Shown piece after piece: positions 24,448 to 33,333 of a stretch of 64,000 bases of DNA. The stretch covers positions 62,001 to 126,000 of the forward strand of contig NZ_CP053748.1 of assembly GCF_024400215.1 (NCBI RefSeq), in the 5' to 3' direction. The notes beneath the pieces are model-generated. The model saw only the letters and a list, made by a program, of their open reading frames with translations, was not told the origin of the DNA and searched no databases. This DNA comes from Massilia sp. erpn. Its GTDB lineage: Bacteria; Pseudomonadota; Gammaproteobacteria; Burkholderiales; Burkholderiaceae_D. Made by a program: the position numbers and the translations under genes. The first letter of the stretch is position 1; each line of letters opens with the position of its first letter.

Positions 24448-24990
24448 TCAAGCCGCTTTGGCGCGGCGCCGGGCCGCGATGCCGCCCACCAGCGCCAGAC
24501 CGCCCAGCAGCATGGCATAGGTCGTCGGTTCCGGGACCGGCGCGAAGATGCGGCCATTGGCAGCGTAGGTGCCGCCGGTGCTCGAGATCAGGGAACCGCT
24601 GACCTTGAGGTAGTAATTGCCTTTGCCCAGATGGGTGGCCAGATCCCATTCGTCGCGCGCGCCCGTGCTGCGCATGGCGCCGTTCAAGATCAGATGGTCA
24701 TCGGCGCCGTACAGGGAAAAACCCGTCAGGTCCAGGCCGCTGGCCGCGCTCGGGCTGGTCGAGGTCAGCGAGAAGCTCACGCTGCGCGCCTGGTCCAGGC
24801 TGAACTGGAAAATATCGTTAAAGAAATTGCCTTTATTGTTCTTTTTGTAGCCCTGCGTCCACTCCTGCGACGCCACGCCACCTTGCAGCACCTGCTGGTT
24901 GGGCGAGCTGATGTCTTTGGCGGCATGGGCGGCACCGGCGAACAGTGCGCAAGCGGTGAAGGCGGCGGCCAGGATCGACTTGCTTTTCAT
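24448..24990 (-). CDS. FxDxF-type PEP-CTERM protein (paralogue 3)
   Basis: A 180-residue exported protein with signal peptide (1-22, ending Ala-His-Ala-Ala), the motif Phe-Phe-Asn-Asp-Ile-Phe-Gln-Phe (exact Phe-x-Asp-x-Phe), and a terminal Pro-Val-Pro-Glu-Pro-Thr-Thr sorting signal with a Gly-rich hydrophobic helix and Arg-Arg-Arg-Ala-Lys. The Met at 24990 has AAGAGGT upstream and starts the signal peptide; the Met eight codons earlier (25014) has no clear site. A sigma-54-like element lies 46-60 bases upstream of the start codon. Confidence 0.88.
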   Translation of the reverse strand: MKSKSILAAAFTACALFAGAAHAAKDISSPNQQVLQGGVASQEWTQGYKKNNKGNFFNDIFQFSLDQARSVSFSLTSTSPSAASGLDLTGFSLYGADDHLILNGAMRSTGARDEWDLATHLGKGNYYLKVSGSLISSTGGTYAANGRIFAPVPEPTTYAMLLGGLALVGGIAARRRAKAA

Positions 24991-25035
24991 GTGAAACCTC
25001 TTGTTTGAAATCAAATTAAGTTGTTAAAGATGATA

Positions 25036-25050
25036 GCACAAGCTCTGCCA
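25036..25050 (-). promoter_or_regulatory. Candidate sigma-54 promoter upstream of paralogue 3
   Basis: On the minus strand TGGCAG, five bases, GTGC gives the GG-N10-GC spacing of sigma-54 promoters, matching TGGCAC-N5-TTGC in eight of ten positions. The start codon at 24990 would be about 34 bases past the transcription start. PEP-CTERM genes in other betaproteobacteria are known to depend on RpoN and PrsK/PrsR, which makes this worth noting. Confidence 0.45.
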
Positions 25051-25101
25051 TTCGGATTGCCGCCGTTACAATTTTCAGTTGCTTTAATGCATCACTAATG
25101 C

Positions 25102-25149
25102 ATAAAAAGAAAGGCCGGCAAGCCTCCTGCGCGGAGCGCTTGCCGGCCT
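25102..25149 (-). terminator. Rho-independent terminator at the end of the exopolysaccharide locus
   Basis: A 12-bp stem (25112-25123 with 25138-25149) followed on the minus strand by TTTCTTTTTAT. It lies 20 bases past the stop of the ManC-type gene and ends the exopolysaccharide locus. Confidence 0.9.
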
Positions 25150-25168
25150 GGCCGTCGAGCGGCGTCGC

Positions 25169-26587
25169 TCAGGTGCGCTGGTACACGTCCTCAAACCGCA
25201 CGATATCGTCCTCGCCCAGATAGCTGCCCGACTGGACTTCGATCAGGTGCAGCGGCACCTTGCCGGGGTTTTCCAGACGGTGGTTCATGCCGATCGGGAT
25301 GAAGGTCGACTCGTTTTCGGTCAGCAGGCTGACCTTGTCGCCGCAGGTGACGCGGGCCGTGCCGCTGACCACCACCCAGTGCTCGGCACGGTGGTGGTGC
25401 ATCTGCAGCGACAGCTTGCCGCCCGGATTGACGGTGATGCGCTTGACCTGGAAGCGCTCACCGATATCGATGCCTTCATAGCAGCCCCAGGGACGGTAGA
25501 CCTTGGTATGGTGCAGGTGCTCGGTGCGGTCCTTGTCCTTCAAGTGCTCGACGATCTGCTTGACGCGCTGCACCTGGTCCTTGTGCGCCACCAGCACGGC
25601 GTCATTGGTTTCCACCACCACCAGGTCCTGCACGCCAACCACGGCCACGATGCGGCTCTCGGCGCGCACCAGGGAACCGGACACATTGTCCAGGTACACA
25701 TCGCCGCGCGTCACATTGCCCTGGGCGTCGCCCGGCTGCACTTCCCACAGCGCCGACCAGGAACCGACATCGCTCCAGCCGATCGCGGCCGGCACCACGA
25801 CGGCGTGGCGGGTGTGCTCCATCACCGCGTAGTCGATGGAGTCGGACGGGCAGGCGGTAAACGCCGCTTCGTCCAGGCGGCAGAAGTCGAGGTCGCGGTA
25901 ATCCTTGGCCACGGCCTGCTCGGCGGCGCCGGCGATGGCCGGCTGGAAGACGGCCAGCTCCTTCAGGTAGGCGTCGGCGCGGAACAGGAACATGCCGCTG
26001 TTCCAGTAATAATGGCCGGCATCGACGAAGCCCTGGGCCGTTTCGCGGTTCGGTTTCTCGACAAAGCGCTCGACCTTGAAGCATTGCTCGCCCTTGGCCA
26101 GCGCTTCGCCGCTCTTGATATAACCATAGCCGGTTTCCGGGCCGGTCGGCACGATGCCGAAGGTGGCCAGGGCGCCGTCGGCCACCAGGGCGCTGGCGCG
26201 CAGGATGGCGGCGTAGAAGGCGTCAACGTCGGCGATCACGTGGTCGGCCGGCAACACCAGCATCACGGCGTCCGGGTCGATGGCTTGCAGATAGTGGGCG
26301 GCGGCGGCCACGGCCGGCGCCGTATTGCGGCCCACCGGCTCGAGCAGGATGCCGAGCGGCTTGATGCCCACTTCGCGCATCTGCTCGGCCACCAGGAAGC
26401 GGTGCTCATTGCCGCAGACGATCAGCGGCTGCATCAGGTCGGCACGCCCGGCCAGGCGCAGCGCGGTATCCTGCAGCATGGTCTTGTCCGACACCAGGGG
26501 CAGCAACTGCTTGGGCAGAACGGCGCGCGACAGCGGCCACAGGCGGGTGCCGGCGCCGCCGGACAGGATTACGGGATAAATCTTCAT
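25169..26587 (-). CDS. manC: Mannose-1-phosphate guanylyltransferase / mannose-6-phosphate isomerase
   Basis: Bifunctional type II PMI/GMP enzyme of 472 residues that makes GDP-mannose. The N-terminal nucleotidyltransferase begins Val-Ile-Leu-Ser-Gly-Gly-Ala-Gly-Thr-Arg-Leu-Trp-Pro-Leu-Ser-Arg, the family signature. The C-terminal cupin (about 345-470) has Arg-Pro-Trp-Gly, Gln-Met-His-His-His-Arg-Ala-Glu-His-Trp and Ile-Pro-Ile-Gly-Met-Asn-His-Arg, with the metal-binding His and Glu. It overlaps the upstream nucleotidyltransferase stop by 4 bases. The product feeds both mannose transfer and the AlgD-like dehydrogenase in this locus. Confidence 0.96.
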   Translation of the reverse strand: MKIYPVILSGGAGTRLWPLSRAVLPKQLLPLVSDKTMLQDTALRLAGRADLMQPLIVCGNEHRFLVAEQMREVGIKPLGILLEPVGRNTAPAVAAAAHYLQAIDPDAVMLVLPADHVIADVDAFYAAILRASALVADGALATFGIVPTGPETGYGYIKSGEALAKGEQCFKVERFVEKPNRETAQGFVDAGHYYWNSGMFLFRADAYLKELAVFQPAIAGAAEQAVAKDYRDLDFCRLDEAAFTACPSDSIDYAVMEHTRHAVVVPAAIGWSDVGSWSALWEVQPGDAQGNVTRGDVYLDNVSGSLVRAESRIVAVVGVQDLVVVETNDAVLVAHKDQVQRVKQIVEHLKDKDRTEHLHHTKVYRPWGCYEGIDIGERFQVKRITVNPGGKLSLQMHHHRAEHWVVVSGTARVTCGDKVSLLTENESTFIPIGMNHRLENPGKVPLHLIEVQSGSYLGEDDIVRFEDVYQRT

Positions 26588-27750
26588 GCTTTTTTCTGTT
26601 CTAAATGGAGGTATTCGTTATCGTTTTCCGGACGGCGGCGGATGGCGCGGCGGTCGCGCGCATTGGCCCAGCCGTCCGTATCGTTCTGCGAAAGCTGCTT
26701 CATTTCGCCGGCGCGGTCCACACTATAATCCTTAAACACGATTAATTCGTTAAGGGTAACATCCGGTAACACCCGCGTATATTCAAACAAGACGCTGCGC
26801 ACCACTTTGGCGCCCGAGCAAATATGGCTGCCATGGCCGATCCAGGTCGGACCGACGATATGGGCGCCGGGGTCGATGCGGGCGCCCGAGCCGAGGTAGA
26901 CCGGGCCTTCGATGGTGGTGCCGTTCCAGTCAATGCTGGTATTGAGGCCCACCCACAAGCCATCCTGCACCTGCACGCCGGGCACGGCCATATTCGCCAC
27001 CTCCCCCATCAGCACGCTTTGCAGCACTTCCCAGTAATCCTTGACGCTGCCGATATCGGTCCAGTTGAACTTGCGCGTCTGGCTGTAGAACGGCAGGCCG
27101 CGCTCGGCCAGCAGCGGGAACAGCTCGGAGCCGATATCGAAGGGACGGTCGGACGGGATCAGGTCGATCACCTCCGGCTCGAAGATATAGATGCCGGTGC
27201 TGGCGCAATTCGATTTGGCCACCTCCTGGGCCGGCTTTTCCTGGAATTCGCGCACGCGGCCGTCTTCGTCGCTGACCACCACGCCATAGCTGCTGACCTT
27301 GTCCCACGGCACTTCGCGCGTGATCACGGTGGCCAGGGCGCCTTTGCGGCGGTGCTCGTACAAGGCCGATTTGATGTCGAGGTCGATCAGCGCATCGCCG
27401 CACAGCACGATGGTGGTCTCGTCGAAGAAACCGCCGAATTCCTGGATCTTCTTGATGCCGCCGGCCGAACCCAGCGGCTCAGGCACGATCTCGCCCTCGT
27501 CATTGGTATAGCCTTCGAAGGAGTAGCCGATCTGCACGCCGTACTGGTGGCCTTCGCCGAAATACTCTTCAATCTTTTCATGCAGGTGGGCGACATTCAC
27601 CATGATTTCGGTGATGCCGTATTTGGCCAGGTGCTCGACCAGGTAAGCCATCACCGGCTTGCCCAGAATCGGGATCATGGGCTTGGGCAATTCATAGGTC
27701 AAAGGACGCACGCGCGTGCCCTTGCCGGCCGCAAGAATCATTGCTTTCAT
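26584..27750 (-). CDS. Sugar-1-phosphate nucleotidyltransferase with left-handed beta-helix
   Basis: A 388-residue NDP-sugar pyrophosphorylase. The start Met-Ile-Leu-Ala-Ala-Gly-Lys-Gly-Thr-Arg-Val-Arg-Pro-Leu-Thr and Glu-Leu-Pro-Lys-Pro-Met are the nucleotide and sugar-phosphate loops. From about residue 255 hexapeptide-type repeats (Val-Gly-Leu-Asn, Ile-Glu-Gly-Pro-Val-Tyr-Leu-Gly, Ile-Val-Gly-Pro-Thr) predict a beta-helix, as in GDP-mannose pyrophosphorylase-like and GlmU-like proteins. Substrate cannot be fixed; mannose-1-phosphate or glucose-1-phosphate are both likely. It lies between galE and manC and has an extended basic C-terminus. Confidence 0.88.
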   Translation of the reverse strand: MKAMILAAGKGTRVRPLTYELPKPMIPILGKPVMAYLVEHLAKYGITEIMVNVAHLHEKIEEYFGEGHQYGVQIGYSFEGYTNDEGEIVPEPLGSAGGIKKIQEFGGFFDETTIVLCGDALIDLDIKSALYEHRRKGALATVITREVPWDKVSSYGVVVSDEDGRVREFQEKPAQEVAKSNCASTGIYIFEPEVIDLIPSDRPFDIGSELFPLLAERGLPFYSQTRKFNWTDIGSVKDYWEVLQSVLMGEVANMAVPGVQVQDGLWVGLNTSIDWNGTTIEGPVYLGSGARIDPGAHIVGPTWIGHGSHICSGAKVVRSVLFEYTRVLPDVTLNELIVFKDYSVDRAGEMKQLSQNDTDGWANARDRRAIRRRPENDNEYLHLEQKKA

Positions 27751-27788
27751 CTAAAACCCCCTTGTAGCGTTTTTGCGTGTCGTTATTT

Positions 27789-28787
27789 TTATTTTGTCGA
27801 AGACTGCCAGCGCCAGGCGTCGGTGCACATGCGGCCGATATCGTATTCGGCGCGCCAGCCCAGTTCGCGTTCGGCCAGCGCCGTATCGGCATAGCAGGCC
27901 GCCACATCGCCGGCGCGGCGCGCCACGATGCGGTAAGGCACCGGCTGACCGCTGGCCGCTTCAAAAGCCCGCACCATTTCCAGCACGCTGTTGCCGCGTC
28001 CCGTCCCCAGATTGTAGGTAAATACGCCCGCGCCTGTCGCCAGCTTGTCCAGCGTGCGCACATGGCCGCGCGCCAGGTCGACCACGTGGATGTAATCGCG
28101 CACGCCGGTGCCGTCCACGGTCGGGTAATCGCCGCCGAACACGCTGAGGAATTCGCGCCGGCCCTCGGCCACCTGGGCCACATAGGGCAGCAGATTGTTG
28201 GGGATGCCGTTCGGCTGTTCGCCGATCAGACCGCTTTCATGGGCGCCCACCGGATTGAAGTAGCGCAGCAGCGCGATGCGCCAGCTGGGGTCGGACTGGG
28301 CCAGGTCGCGCAGGATCTCTTCAATGACCAGCTTGCTGCGCCCATAGGGGTTGGTGGCCGACAGCGGGAAGTCTTCGGTGATCGGCACCGAGGCCGGATC
28401 GCCGTACACCGTGGCCGAGGAGGAGAACACCAGCGACTTGACGCCGGCCGCCGCCATGCTTTCAAACAGGGCCACGCTGCCGCTGATATTGTTGTCGTAA
28501 TAGCGCAGCGGCTGCTCGACCGATTCGCCGACCGCTTTCAGGCCGGCGAAATGGATCACCGAGTCGAAGCGGTGGGCGGCGAACAGGGCCGCCAGCGCGG
28601 CGCGGTCGCGGATATCGCCCTGCACGAAGGTGAAGCCGCGGCCGGCGATGCGGCCCACGCGCTCGCCCACGCTGGCGTCGGCATTCGACAGATTGTCCAG
28701 CACGACCACTTCGTGGCCGGCTTGCAGCAGTTCAACGCAGGTGTGGGAGCCGATATAACCCATGCCCCCGGTAACCAGAATCTTCAT
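27789..28787 (-). CDS. galE: UDP-glucose 4-epimerase
   Basis: Extended short-chain dehydrogenase of 332 residues interconverting UDP-glucose and UDP-galactose. The N-terminus is [12 protein letters not shown] (NAD-binding), the active site has Ser-Ser-Ala-Thr-Val-Tyr and Asn-Pro-Tyr-Gly-Arg-Ser-Lys (Tyr-x3-Lys), and the His-Glu-Ser-Gly and Asn-Leu-Leu-Pro-Tyr-Val motifs follow. The ATG directly follows the stop of the glycosyltransferase gene, with AGGAAG as ribosome-binding site inside it. It supplies galactose precursors for the polymer. Confidence 0.95.
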   Translation of the reverse strand: MKILVTGGMGYIGSHTCVELLQAGHEVVVLDNLSNADASVGERVGRIAGRGFTFVQGDIRDRAALAALFAAHRFDSVIHFAGLKAVGESVEQPLRYYDNNISGSVALFESMAAAGVKSLVFSSSATVYGDPASVPITEDFPLSATNPYGRSKLVIEEILRDLAQSDPSWRIALLRYFNPVGAHESGLIGEQPNGIPNNLLPYVAQVAEGRREFLSVFGGDYPTVDGTGVRDYIHVVDLARGHVRTLDKLATGAGVFTYNLGTGRGNSVLEMVRAFEAASGQPVPYRIVARRAGDVAACYADTALAERELGWRAEYDIGRMCTDAWRWQSSTK

Positions 28788-30035
28788 TCAGCTTCCTTTG
28801 CGGTACGGTGGCACGGCGTTCGGCAGCGGCGCATTGGCCGAGTACAGGCGTTCGTAGGCGGCCAGCAGCTTGGGCGCCTCGTATTCCCATTCCAGTTCGT
28901 TGACCACGCGGTTGCGGCCATATTCGCCCATGCGCGCGCGGCGTTCCGGATCGTCGAGCAGCTCGGCGATCTTGCGCGCCATGTCGATGGGATCGTTCTT
29001 CAGCGCGTACAGCGAGGCTTCCTGGGCCGAGACCTTGCCTTCCACCAGGTCGAACTGGACGATGGGTTTGCCCAGCGCCATGTATTCCATGATCTTGTTC
29101 ATGGTCGACTTGTCGTTCATATCGTTGGCCACGTCAGGGTTGACGCAGACATCGGCCGTGTTCAGCATTTCCAGCAAGTCCTGATCCGGCACGCGGCCGG
29201 TGAAGGTCACGTGGTCGGCGATGCCCATATCGGCCGCCATCTGGCGCATCTGGTCGAGCGAGGTGCCGCCGCCCACCAGGCCGAACTGCACATCGGTACG
29301 GCCCATGACCTGGATCAGGTGGCGCGCCGACTCCAGCAACAGGTCGATGCCTTCCTGCGCGCCCATCACGCCGACATAGCCGACCAGGAAGCGGCGGCCT
29401 TTCTTCAGGCGCTCGACCGGCGGCAGCACGCGCAGGCGGTCCAGTTTGGGACCGCTGCGCACCACATACACCTTGTCCGGGTCCATGCCGCCGCGTTCGA
29501 TGGCGATCTTCTTGTAAGACTCGTTGGTGGCGATCGACACATCCGAGGTCTTGAAGGACCAGCGCTCGAACAGCACCATCAGCTTGTAGAAGAAGTCGCG
29601 GCGGCCGAACTTGGCCTCGTACAGTTCCGGGTTGATGTCGTGGTGGTCGAACAGGAACTTCTTGCCCATGGTGAGCTTGAAGAAGCCGCCGATCAGGAAC
29701 AGCAGGTCGGGTGGATTGCAGGCATGGATGACGTCGAAGCCGCGCTGGAACAACACCTTCCACGCCAGGCGGAAGGTGTGGAACAGGGCCGCCGAATATT
29801 CGATCGCATAGCCTTTCGCGCCTTCCGCTTCAAGCGGCAGGCGGTAGCGGTAGATATGGATGCCCTCGATCGCCTCGTAGCGCGATTCATAGCCTTTGCC
29901 GGTCGGACAGATAATCGACACCTCGTAGCCATTGGCATGCAAGGTGGTCGCTTCCTGCCAGACGCGGCGGTCAAACGGCGACGGCAGGTTCTCGACCAGG
30001 ATCAGGACGCGGCGCGGCTTACCAGCAGATGCCAT
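28788..30035 (-). CDS. GT4-family glycosyltransferase
   Basis: A 415-residue retaining glycosyltransferase with two Rossmann-like halves. The N-terminal half has Asn-Leu-Pro-Ser-Pro-Phe-Asp-Arg-Arg-Val-Trp and Phe-Asp-His-His-Asp-Ile-Asn-Pro-Glu; the C-terminal donor half has Val-Gly-Tyr-Val-Gly-Val-Met and an acidic Met-Glu-Tyr-Met-Ala-Leu-Gly-Lys-Pro-Ile segment. Sugar donor unknown. A GGAGGT site seven bases before the ATG supports the start, so it overlaps the algD-like gene by 17 bases. It is directly coupled to galE. Confidence 0.9.
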   Translation of the reverse strand: MASAGKPRRVLILVENLPSPFDRRVWQEATTLHANGYEVSIICPTGKGYESRYEAIEGIHIYRYRLPLEAEGAKGYAIEYSAALFHTFRLAWKVLFQRGFDVIHACNPPDLLFLIGGFFKLTMGKKFLFDHHDINPELYEAKFGRRDFFYKLMVLFERWSFKTSDVSIATNESYKKIAIERGGMDPDKVYVVRSGPKLDRLRVLPPVERLKKGRRFLVGYVGVMGAQEGIDLLLESARHLIQVMGRTDVQFGLVGGGTSLDQMRQMAADMGIADHVTFTGRVPDQDLLEMLNTADVCVNPDVANDMNDKSTMNKIMEYMALGKPIVQFDLVEGKVSAQEASLYALKNDPIDMARKIAELLDDPERRARMGEYGRNRVVNELEWEYEAPKLLAAYERLYSANAPLPNAVPPYRKGS

Positions 30036-31329
30036 CGTACTGACCTCCGCTTTGCTCGGCGCTGATACGCACCAGGTCGACCAGGTTCTGGCCGGCTTTC
30101 AGGCGCTCGGGCACGGCCTTGAATTCGGCGGCGCCATTGCCGATCACCACGGTGTCGGCAAAGGCCAGCACCTCGTCCATGGAATTGACCATGAGCTTGG
30201 AGATGTGCGGGATGTGGTTCAGGATGTAATCCTGGTTGGCGCCGGTCAGGGCGGCCAGGTTGACGTTCTTGTCGTACAGCTTGAGTTCATAGCCCTTGCC
30301 CAGCAGGTGCTCGATGACGTCGACCAGCGGCGATTCGCGCAGGTCGTCGGTGCCGGCCTTGAAGGAGAAGCCGAGGATGCCGACCTTGCGCGCGCCCTTG
30401 TCGACGATCATCTTCAAGCCCTTTTCCACCTGCTTCTGGTTCGACGGCAGCACGGAGTTCAGCAGCGGCAGGTCCAGGTCCAGGCTGCGCGCCTTGTAGG
30501 TCAGCGCGCGCACGTCTTTCGGCAGGCAGGAGCCGCCGAAGGCGAAGCCGGGCTTCATATAGTAAGGCGACAGGTTCAGTTTGGTGTCCTGGCAGAAGAT
30601 TTCCATGACCTTGTGGCCATCGATGCCGACCGCCTTGCAGATATTGCCGATCTCGTTGGCGAAGGCCACTTTCACGGCGTGCCAGGTGTTGTCGGTGTAC
30701 TTGACCATCTCGGCGGTGGCCACGTCGGTGCGCACCAGCGGCGCATCCATCTTCTCGTACAGCTTGACCAGCAGCGCGCCGGCCTGTTCGTCGCTCTCGC
30801 CGATCACGGTTTTCGGCGGGTGGTAGTAGTCATACACCGCCGTGCCTTCGCGCAGGAATTCGGGGTTGTTGCAGACGCCGAAATCGACGCCGGCCTTCTT
30901 GCCCGACGCTTCTTCCAGGGCCGGGATGACCACCGAGGTCATCGAGCCTGGCAGCATGGTGCTGCGCGCCACGACCACATGGAAGCCGGCCTTGTCCTTG
31001 ATGGCGGCGCCGATCTGCTGGCACACCTTGCGCACATGGCTCAGGTCCAGGTTGCCGTTCAGCTGGGACGGGGTGCCGACGCAGATCAGGGACATATCGC
31101 TGCCCAGCACGGCATCGCGTACATCGGTGGTGGCGCGCAGCAGGCCGCTCTTGACGGTGGCGGCGATCATCTCGCCGATGTCTTTTTCGATAATCGGGGT
31201 CGTACCCTGATTGATCAGGTCCACCTTGGTTTGGTTGGGGTCCACGCCAATCACGGTATGGCCGTCGGAGGCCAGACAGCCGGCGGAGACCGCCCCTACA
31301 TAACCCAGGCCAAAGATACTGATTTTCAA
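30019..31329 (-). CDS. algD: GDP-mannose 6-dehydrogenase (AlgD-like)
   Basis: A 436-residue UDP-glucose/GDP-mannose dehydrogenase family enzyme, the same length as Pseudomonas AlgD as I recall it. Gly-Leu-Gly-Tyr-Val-Gly at 7-12 binds NAD, and the catalytic Cys268 lies in Phe-Gly-Gly-Ser-Cys-Leu-Pro-Lys-Asp. Asp-Asn-Thr-Trp-His-Ala-Val-Lys-Val-Ala-Phe resembles AlgD more than UDP-glucose dehydrogenases. The expected reaction is GDP-mannose to GDP-mannuronate, the alginate precursor; a UDP-glucose substrate cannot be excluded. The start codon is TTG at 31329, with GAGGAG upstream. It sits beside two lyase-like genes and manC. Confidence 0.88.
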   Translation of the reverse strand: MKISIFGLGYVGAVSAGCLASDGHTVIGVDPNQTKVDLINQGTTPIIEKDIGEMIAATVKSGLLRATTDVRDAVLGSDMSLICVGTPSQLNGNLDLSHVRKVCQQIGAAIKDKAGFHVVVARSTMLPGSMTSVVIPALEEASGKKAGVDFGVCNNPEFLREGTAVYDYYHPPKTVIGESDEQAGALLVKLYEKMDAPLVRTDVATAEMVKYTDNTWHAVKVAFANEIGNICKAVGIDGHKVMEIFCQDTKLNLSPYYMKPGFAFGGSCLPKDVRALTYKARSLDLDLPLLNSVLPSNQKQVEKGLKMIVDKGARKVGILGFSFKAGTDDLRESPLVDVIEHLLGKGYELKLYDKNVNLAALTGANQDYILNHIPHISKLMVNSMDEVLAFADTVVIGNGAAEFKAVPERLKAGQNLVDLVRISAEQSGGQYDGICW

Positions 31330-31344
31330 GATATTACTCCTCTA

Positions 31345-33333
31345 TTAATGTGCCTTGAACTGCCATTCCAGGACAGTCACGATTTCCGTTGTGCCGGCAA
31401 TCCTGCCCCGCCAGACGGCGGTGCTGATGCCAGCTTTTTCATCAAACTTGCGCGAGATCCAGCCCGCCGGCGGCGACTCGCTGCAACGCAGCAATTCCAC
31501 CCCGGCGCCGAACTCGCAACGCATATTCAGGCGCGCCCGCTCGCCCTCGATACTGAGCTGGCTGCGCGTGCCTTGGACCTGGCAGCCCTCGGCAAAGTGC
31601 CAATGCAGGGCGATTTCATGCTCTGCCTTGCATTCTAATATGTCTTTAACAACAAGGGCGTTCCGATTGGAATCAAATTCCACTTTGCGGCGGTGCAACA
31701 GCGGATCCGCCAGCCGGGCATAACCATCGTGCTCGCCCTCGAACACTTGCAATTCGCCCGTGGCGGCATGGGCCAGCAGGCGCGCCGTGGCCTTGCGCAG
31801 CCACATGAAGTTGCCGCCGATCTCGGACTGGTCCTGGCCATCCACCTGCACCGTGTTGTGGGCGGCGGTACTACGAAAATAGTCGCGCCACAGCTTTTGC
31901 GTGTGATAAGCATAGGTGCCGGGGTCGATCAAAAACTCTTCGCCGCCCAGGGACAGCGTAAACGCCAGCGCGTCGGCATGGCCGTGGGCCGCGATCGACA
32001 GATAGCCCAGCGGCGCGCAATCGGCCACCAGCCGCACTTCGCCAGCCTGGCCGTAATCCTTGCCCAGCAGGTAGTAGCCGCCCTGCGGGAAGGCCAGCAC
32101 CGGCTGTTCGGGACCGGCCGCGCCCAACTCGTCCCAGCGCGCCGCGCCGGCCGCGCCGAACAGCCAGCGGTTCTTGTCGTCCAGGCGGCCGGCCTTGGCC
32201 TTGAAGTCAGGCCGGCTAAACAGCAGCGCGCAGCTGGCCAGCAGCGAGCGGTAGGGACACCAGCCCGGCTCGTAGCCCAGGCGCACCATCTGGGCATCGT
32301 CGGCGTCGCCCGTCATCGGCACATGGCCGCCGGCATCCATCAGGGCCGCCACGAACTCGGCCAGGCGCTCCAGGCGCTGGCGGTAAGCCTGGCTGAAGCC
32401 GACGCCATTCACGGCGCCGATGCGCTGGCACAGCAGCATCATGTCCATGACCTCGTGCTGGTAATAGATGGCCTGCTCCTTATTGACCCCATCTTCCGTG
32501 TTTTGTTGCAGCGCCTCGGCTTCCAGGCCACGCTGGGCCAGGGCTTGCCAGCGCGCCGCCTCCGGCCAGCAAGGCCAGTTGACGGCCGCCACGAACAGGC
32601 CCATGTATTCGCCGAACAAATGGTTATTGGCCGAGGAATGGCGCGAGAAATAGCCGCCGATGAAGTGGCAGTGCTGGTAGACATTGTCCAGCCACTGGCG
32701 CAGGAAGCGTTGCCCGCCCTCCCCCTCGAACAGGAAGGACCTCTGGCCGCCCAGCAGCTGCCAGGCGAAGGCCCAGTTCAACAGGCGCACCGCCAATTCC
32801 AGCGAGCTGGTCCAGTGCACGCCTTGCGGGTATGGACATTGCGCAAACCAGGATTGTAACAGCTCGCGCGCGCCCTCCGCATAACGGCGCTCCCCGCTCA
32901 GGCGCCAGGCCAGGGCCAGCGTCACCAGTTCCAGGTGGCGGCTCGGTTCCCACAGATACTTGATATCGCCCACCACGCGCTCGCTGCGGTAGTCGATCAG
33001 CTTGCCCAGCGCCATGGGCGCCATGGTGCCGGTCTTCGGATCGCGGTTCCACTGCGGCGGGAAGCCCAGCGGCAGGCCGCGCAGGGCGAACACATTCCAG
33101 CGCCCGGCCAGCACGGCGTCGGCGGCCGCGCGCACGGCGGCCTGGTCGACGCCGGCCGCCGGGTCGCCGACGAAGGCGGCGCCGAAGCGGCCCAGGTCCG
33201 GCGCCGGCGCGCGGGCCGCCAGGCCCAGGCCGAATTTACTGGCTTTCTTTTGCAGCAGCTGCTGCACGCGCCAGGCGATTTCGGGCGCGCCCATCAGTTT
33301 CAGGCGGTTGAGTTTCCAGGCAAGGGAAGTCAT
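31345..33333 (-). CDS. Heparinase II/III-family polysaccharide lyase
   Basis: A 662-residue protein with an alpha/alpha toroid (about 80-380) and a C-terminal beta-sandwich (about 400-650). The central segment His-Ser-Ser-Ala-Asn-Asn-His-Leu contributes the conserved Asn-His pair. The beta-sheet part has Ala-His-Gly-His-Ala-Asp-Ala-Leu-Ala-Phe and Thr-Ala-Ala-His-Asn-Thr-Val, signatures of heparinase/alginate-lyase-like folds. No signal peptide is obvious, so it may act in the cytoplasm or lack a classic signal. It lies in an exopolysaccharide locus, where such enzymes trim or release polymer. Its first codon overlaps the glycosyltransferase stop as ATGA. Confidence 0.88.
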   Translation of the reverse strand: MTSLAWKLNRLKLMGAPEIAWRVQQLLQKKASKFGLGLAARAPAPDLGRFGAAFVGDPAAGVDQAAVRAAADAVLAGRWNVFALRGLPLGFPPQWNRDPKTGTMAPMALGKLIDYRSERVVGDIKYLWEPSRHLELVTLALAWRLSGERRYAEGARELLQSWFAQCPYPQGVHWTSSLELAVRLLNWAFAWQLLGGQRSFLFEGEGGQRFLRQWLDNVYQHCHFIGGYFSRHSSANNHLFGEYMGLFVAAVNWPCWPEAARWQALAQRGLEAEALQQNTEDGVNKEQAIYYQHEVMDMMLLCQRIGAVNGVGFSQAYRQRLERLAEFVAALMDAGGHVPMTGDADDAQMVRLGYEPGWCPYRSLLASCALLFSRPDFKAKAGRLDDKNRWLFGAAGAARWDELGAAGPEQPVLAFPQGGYYLLGKDYGQAGEVRLVADCAPLGYLSIAAHGHADALAFTLSLGGEEFLIDPGTYAYHTQKLWRDYFRSTAAHNTVQVDGQDQSEIGGNFMWLRKATARLLAHAATGELQVFEGEHDGYARLADPLLHRRKVEFDSNRNALVVKDILECKAEHEIALHWHFAEGCQVQGTRSQLSIEGERARLNMRCEFGAGVELLRCSESPPAGWISRKFDEKAGISTAVWRGRIAGTTEIVTVLEWQFKAH

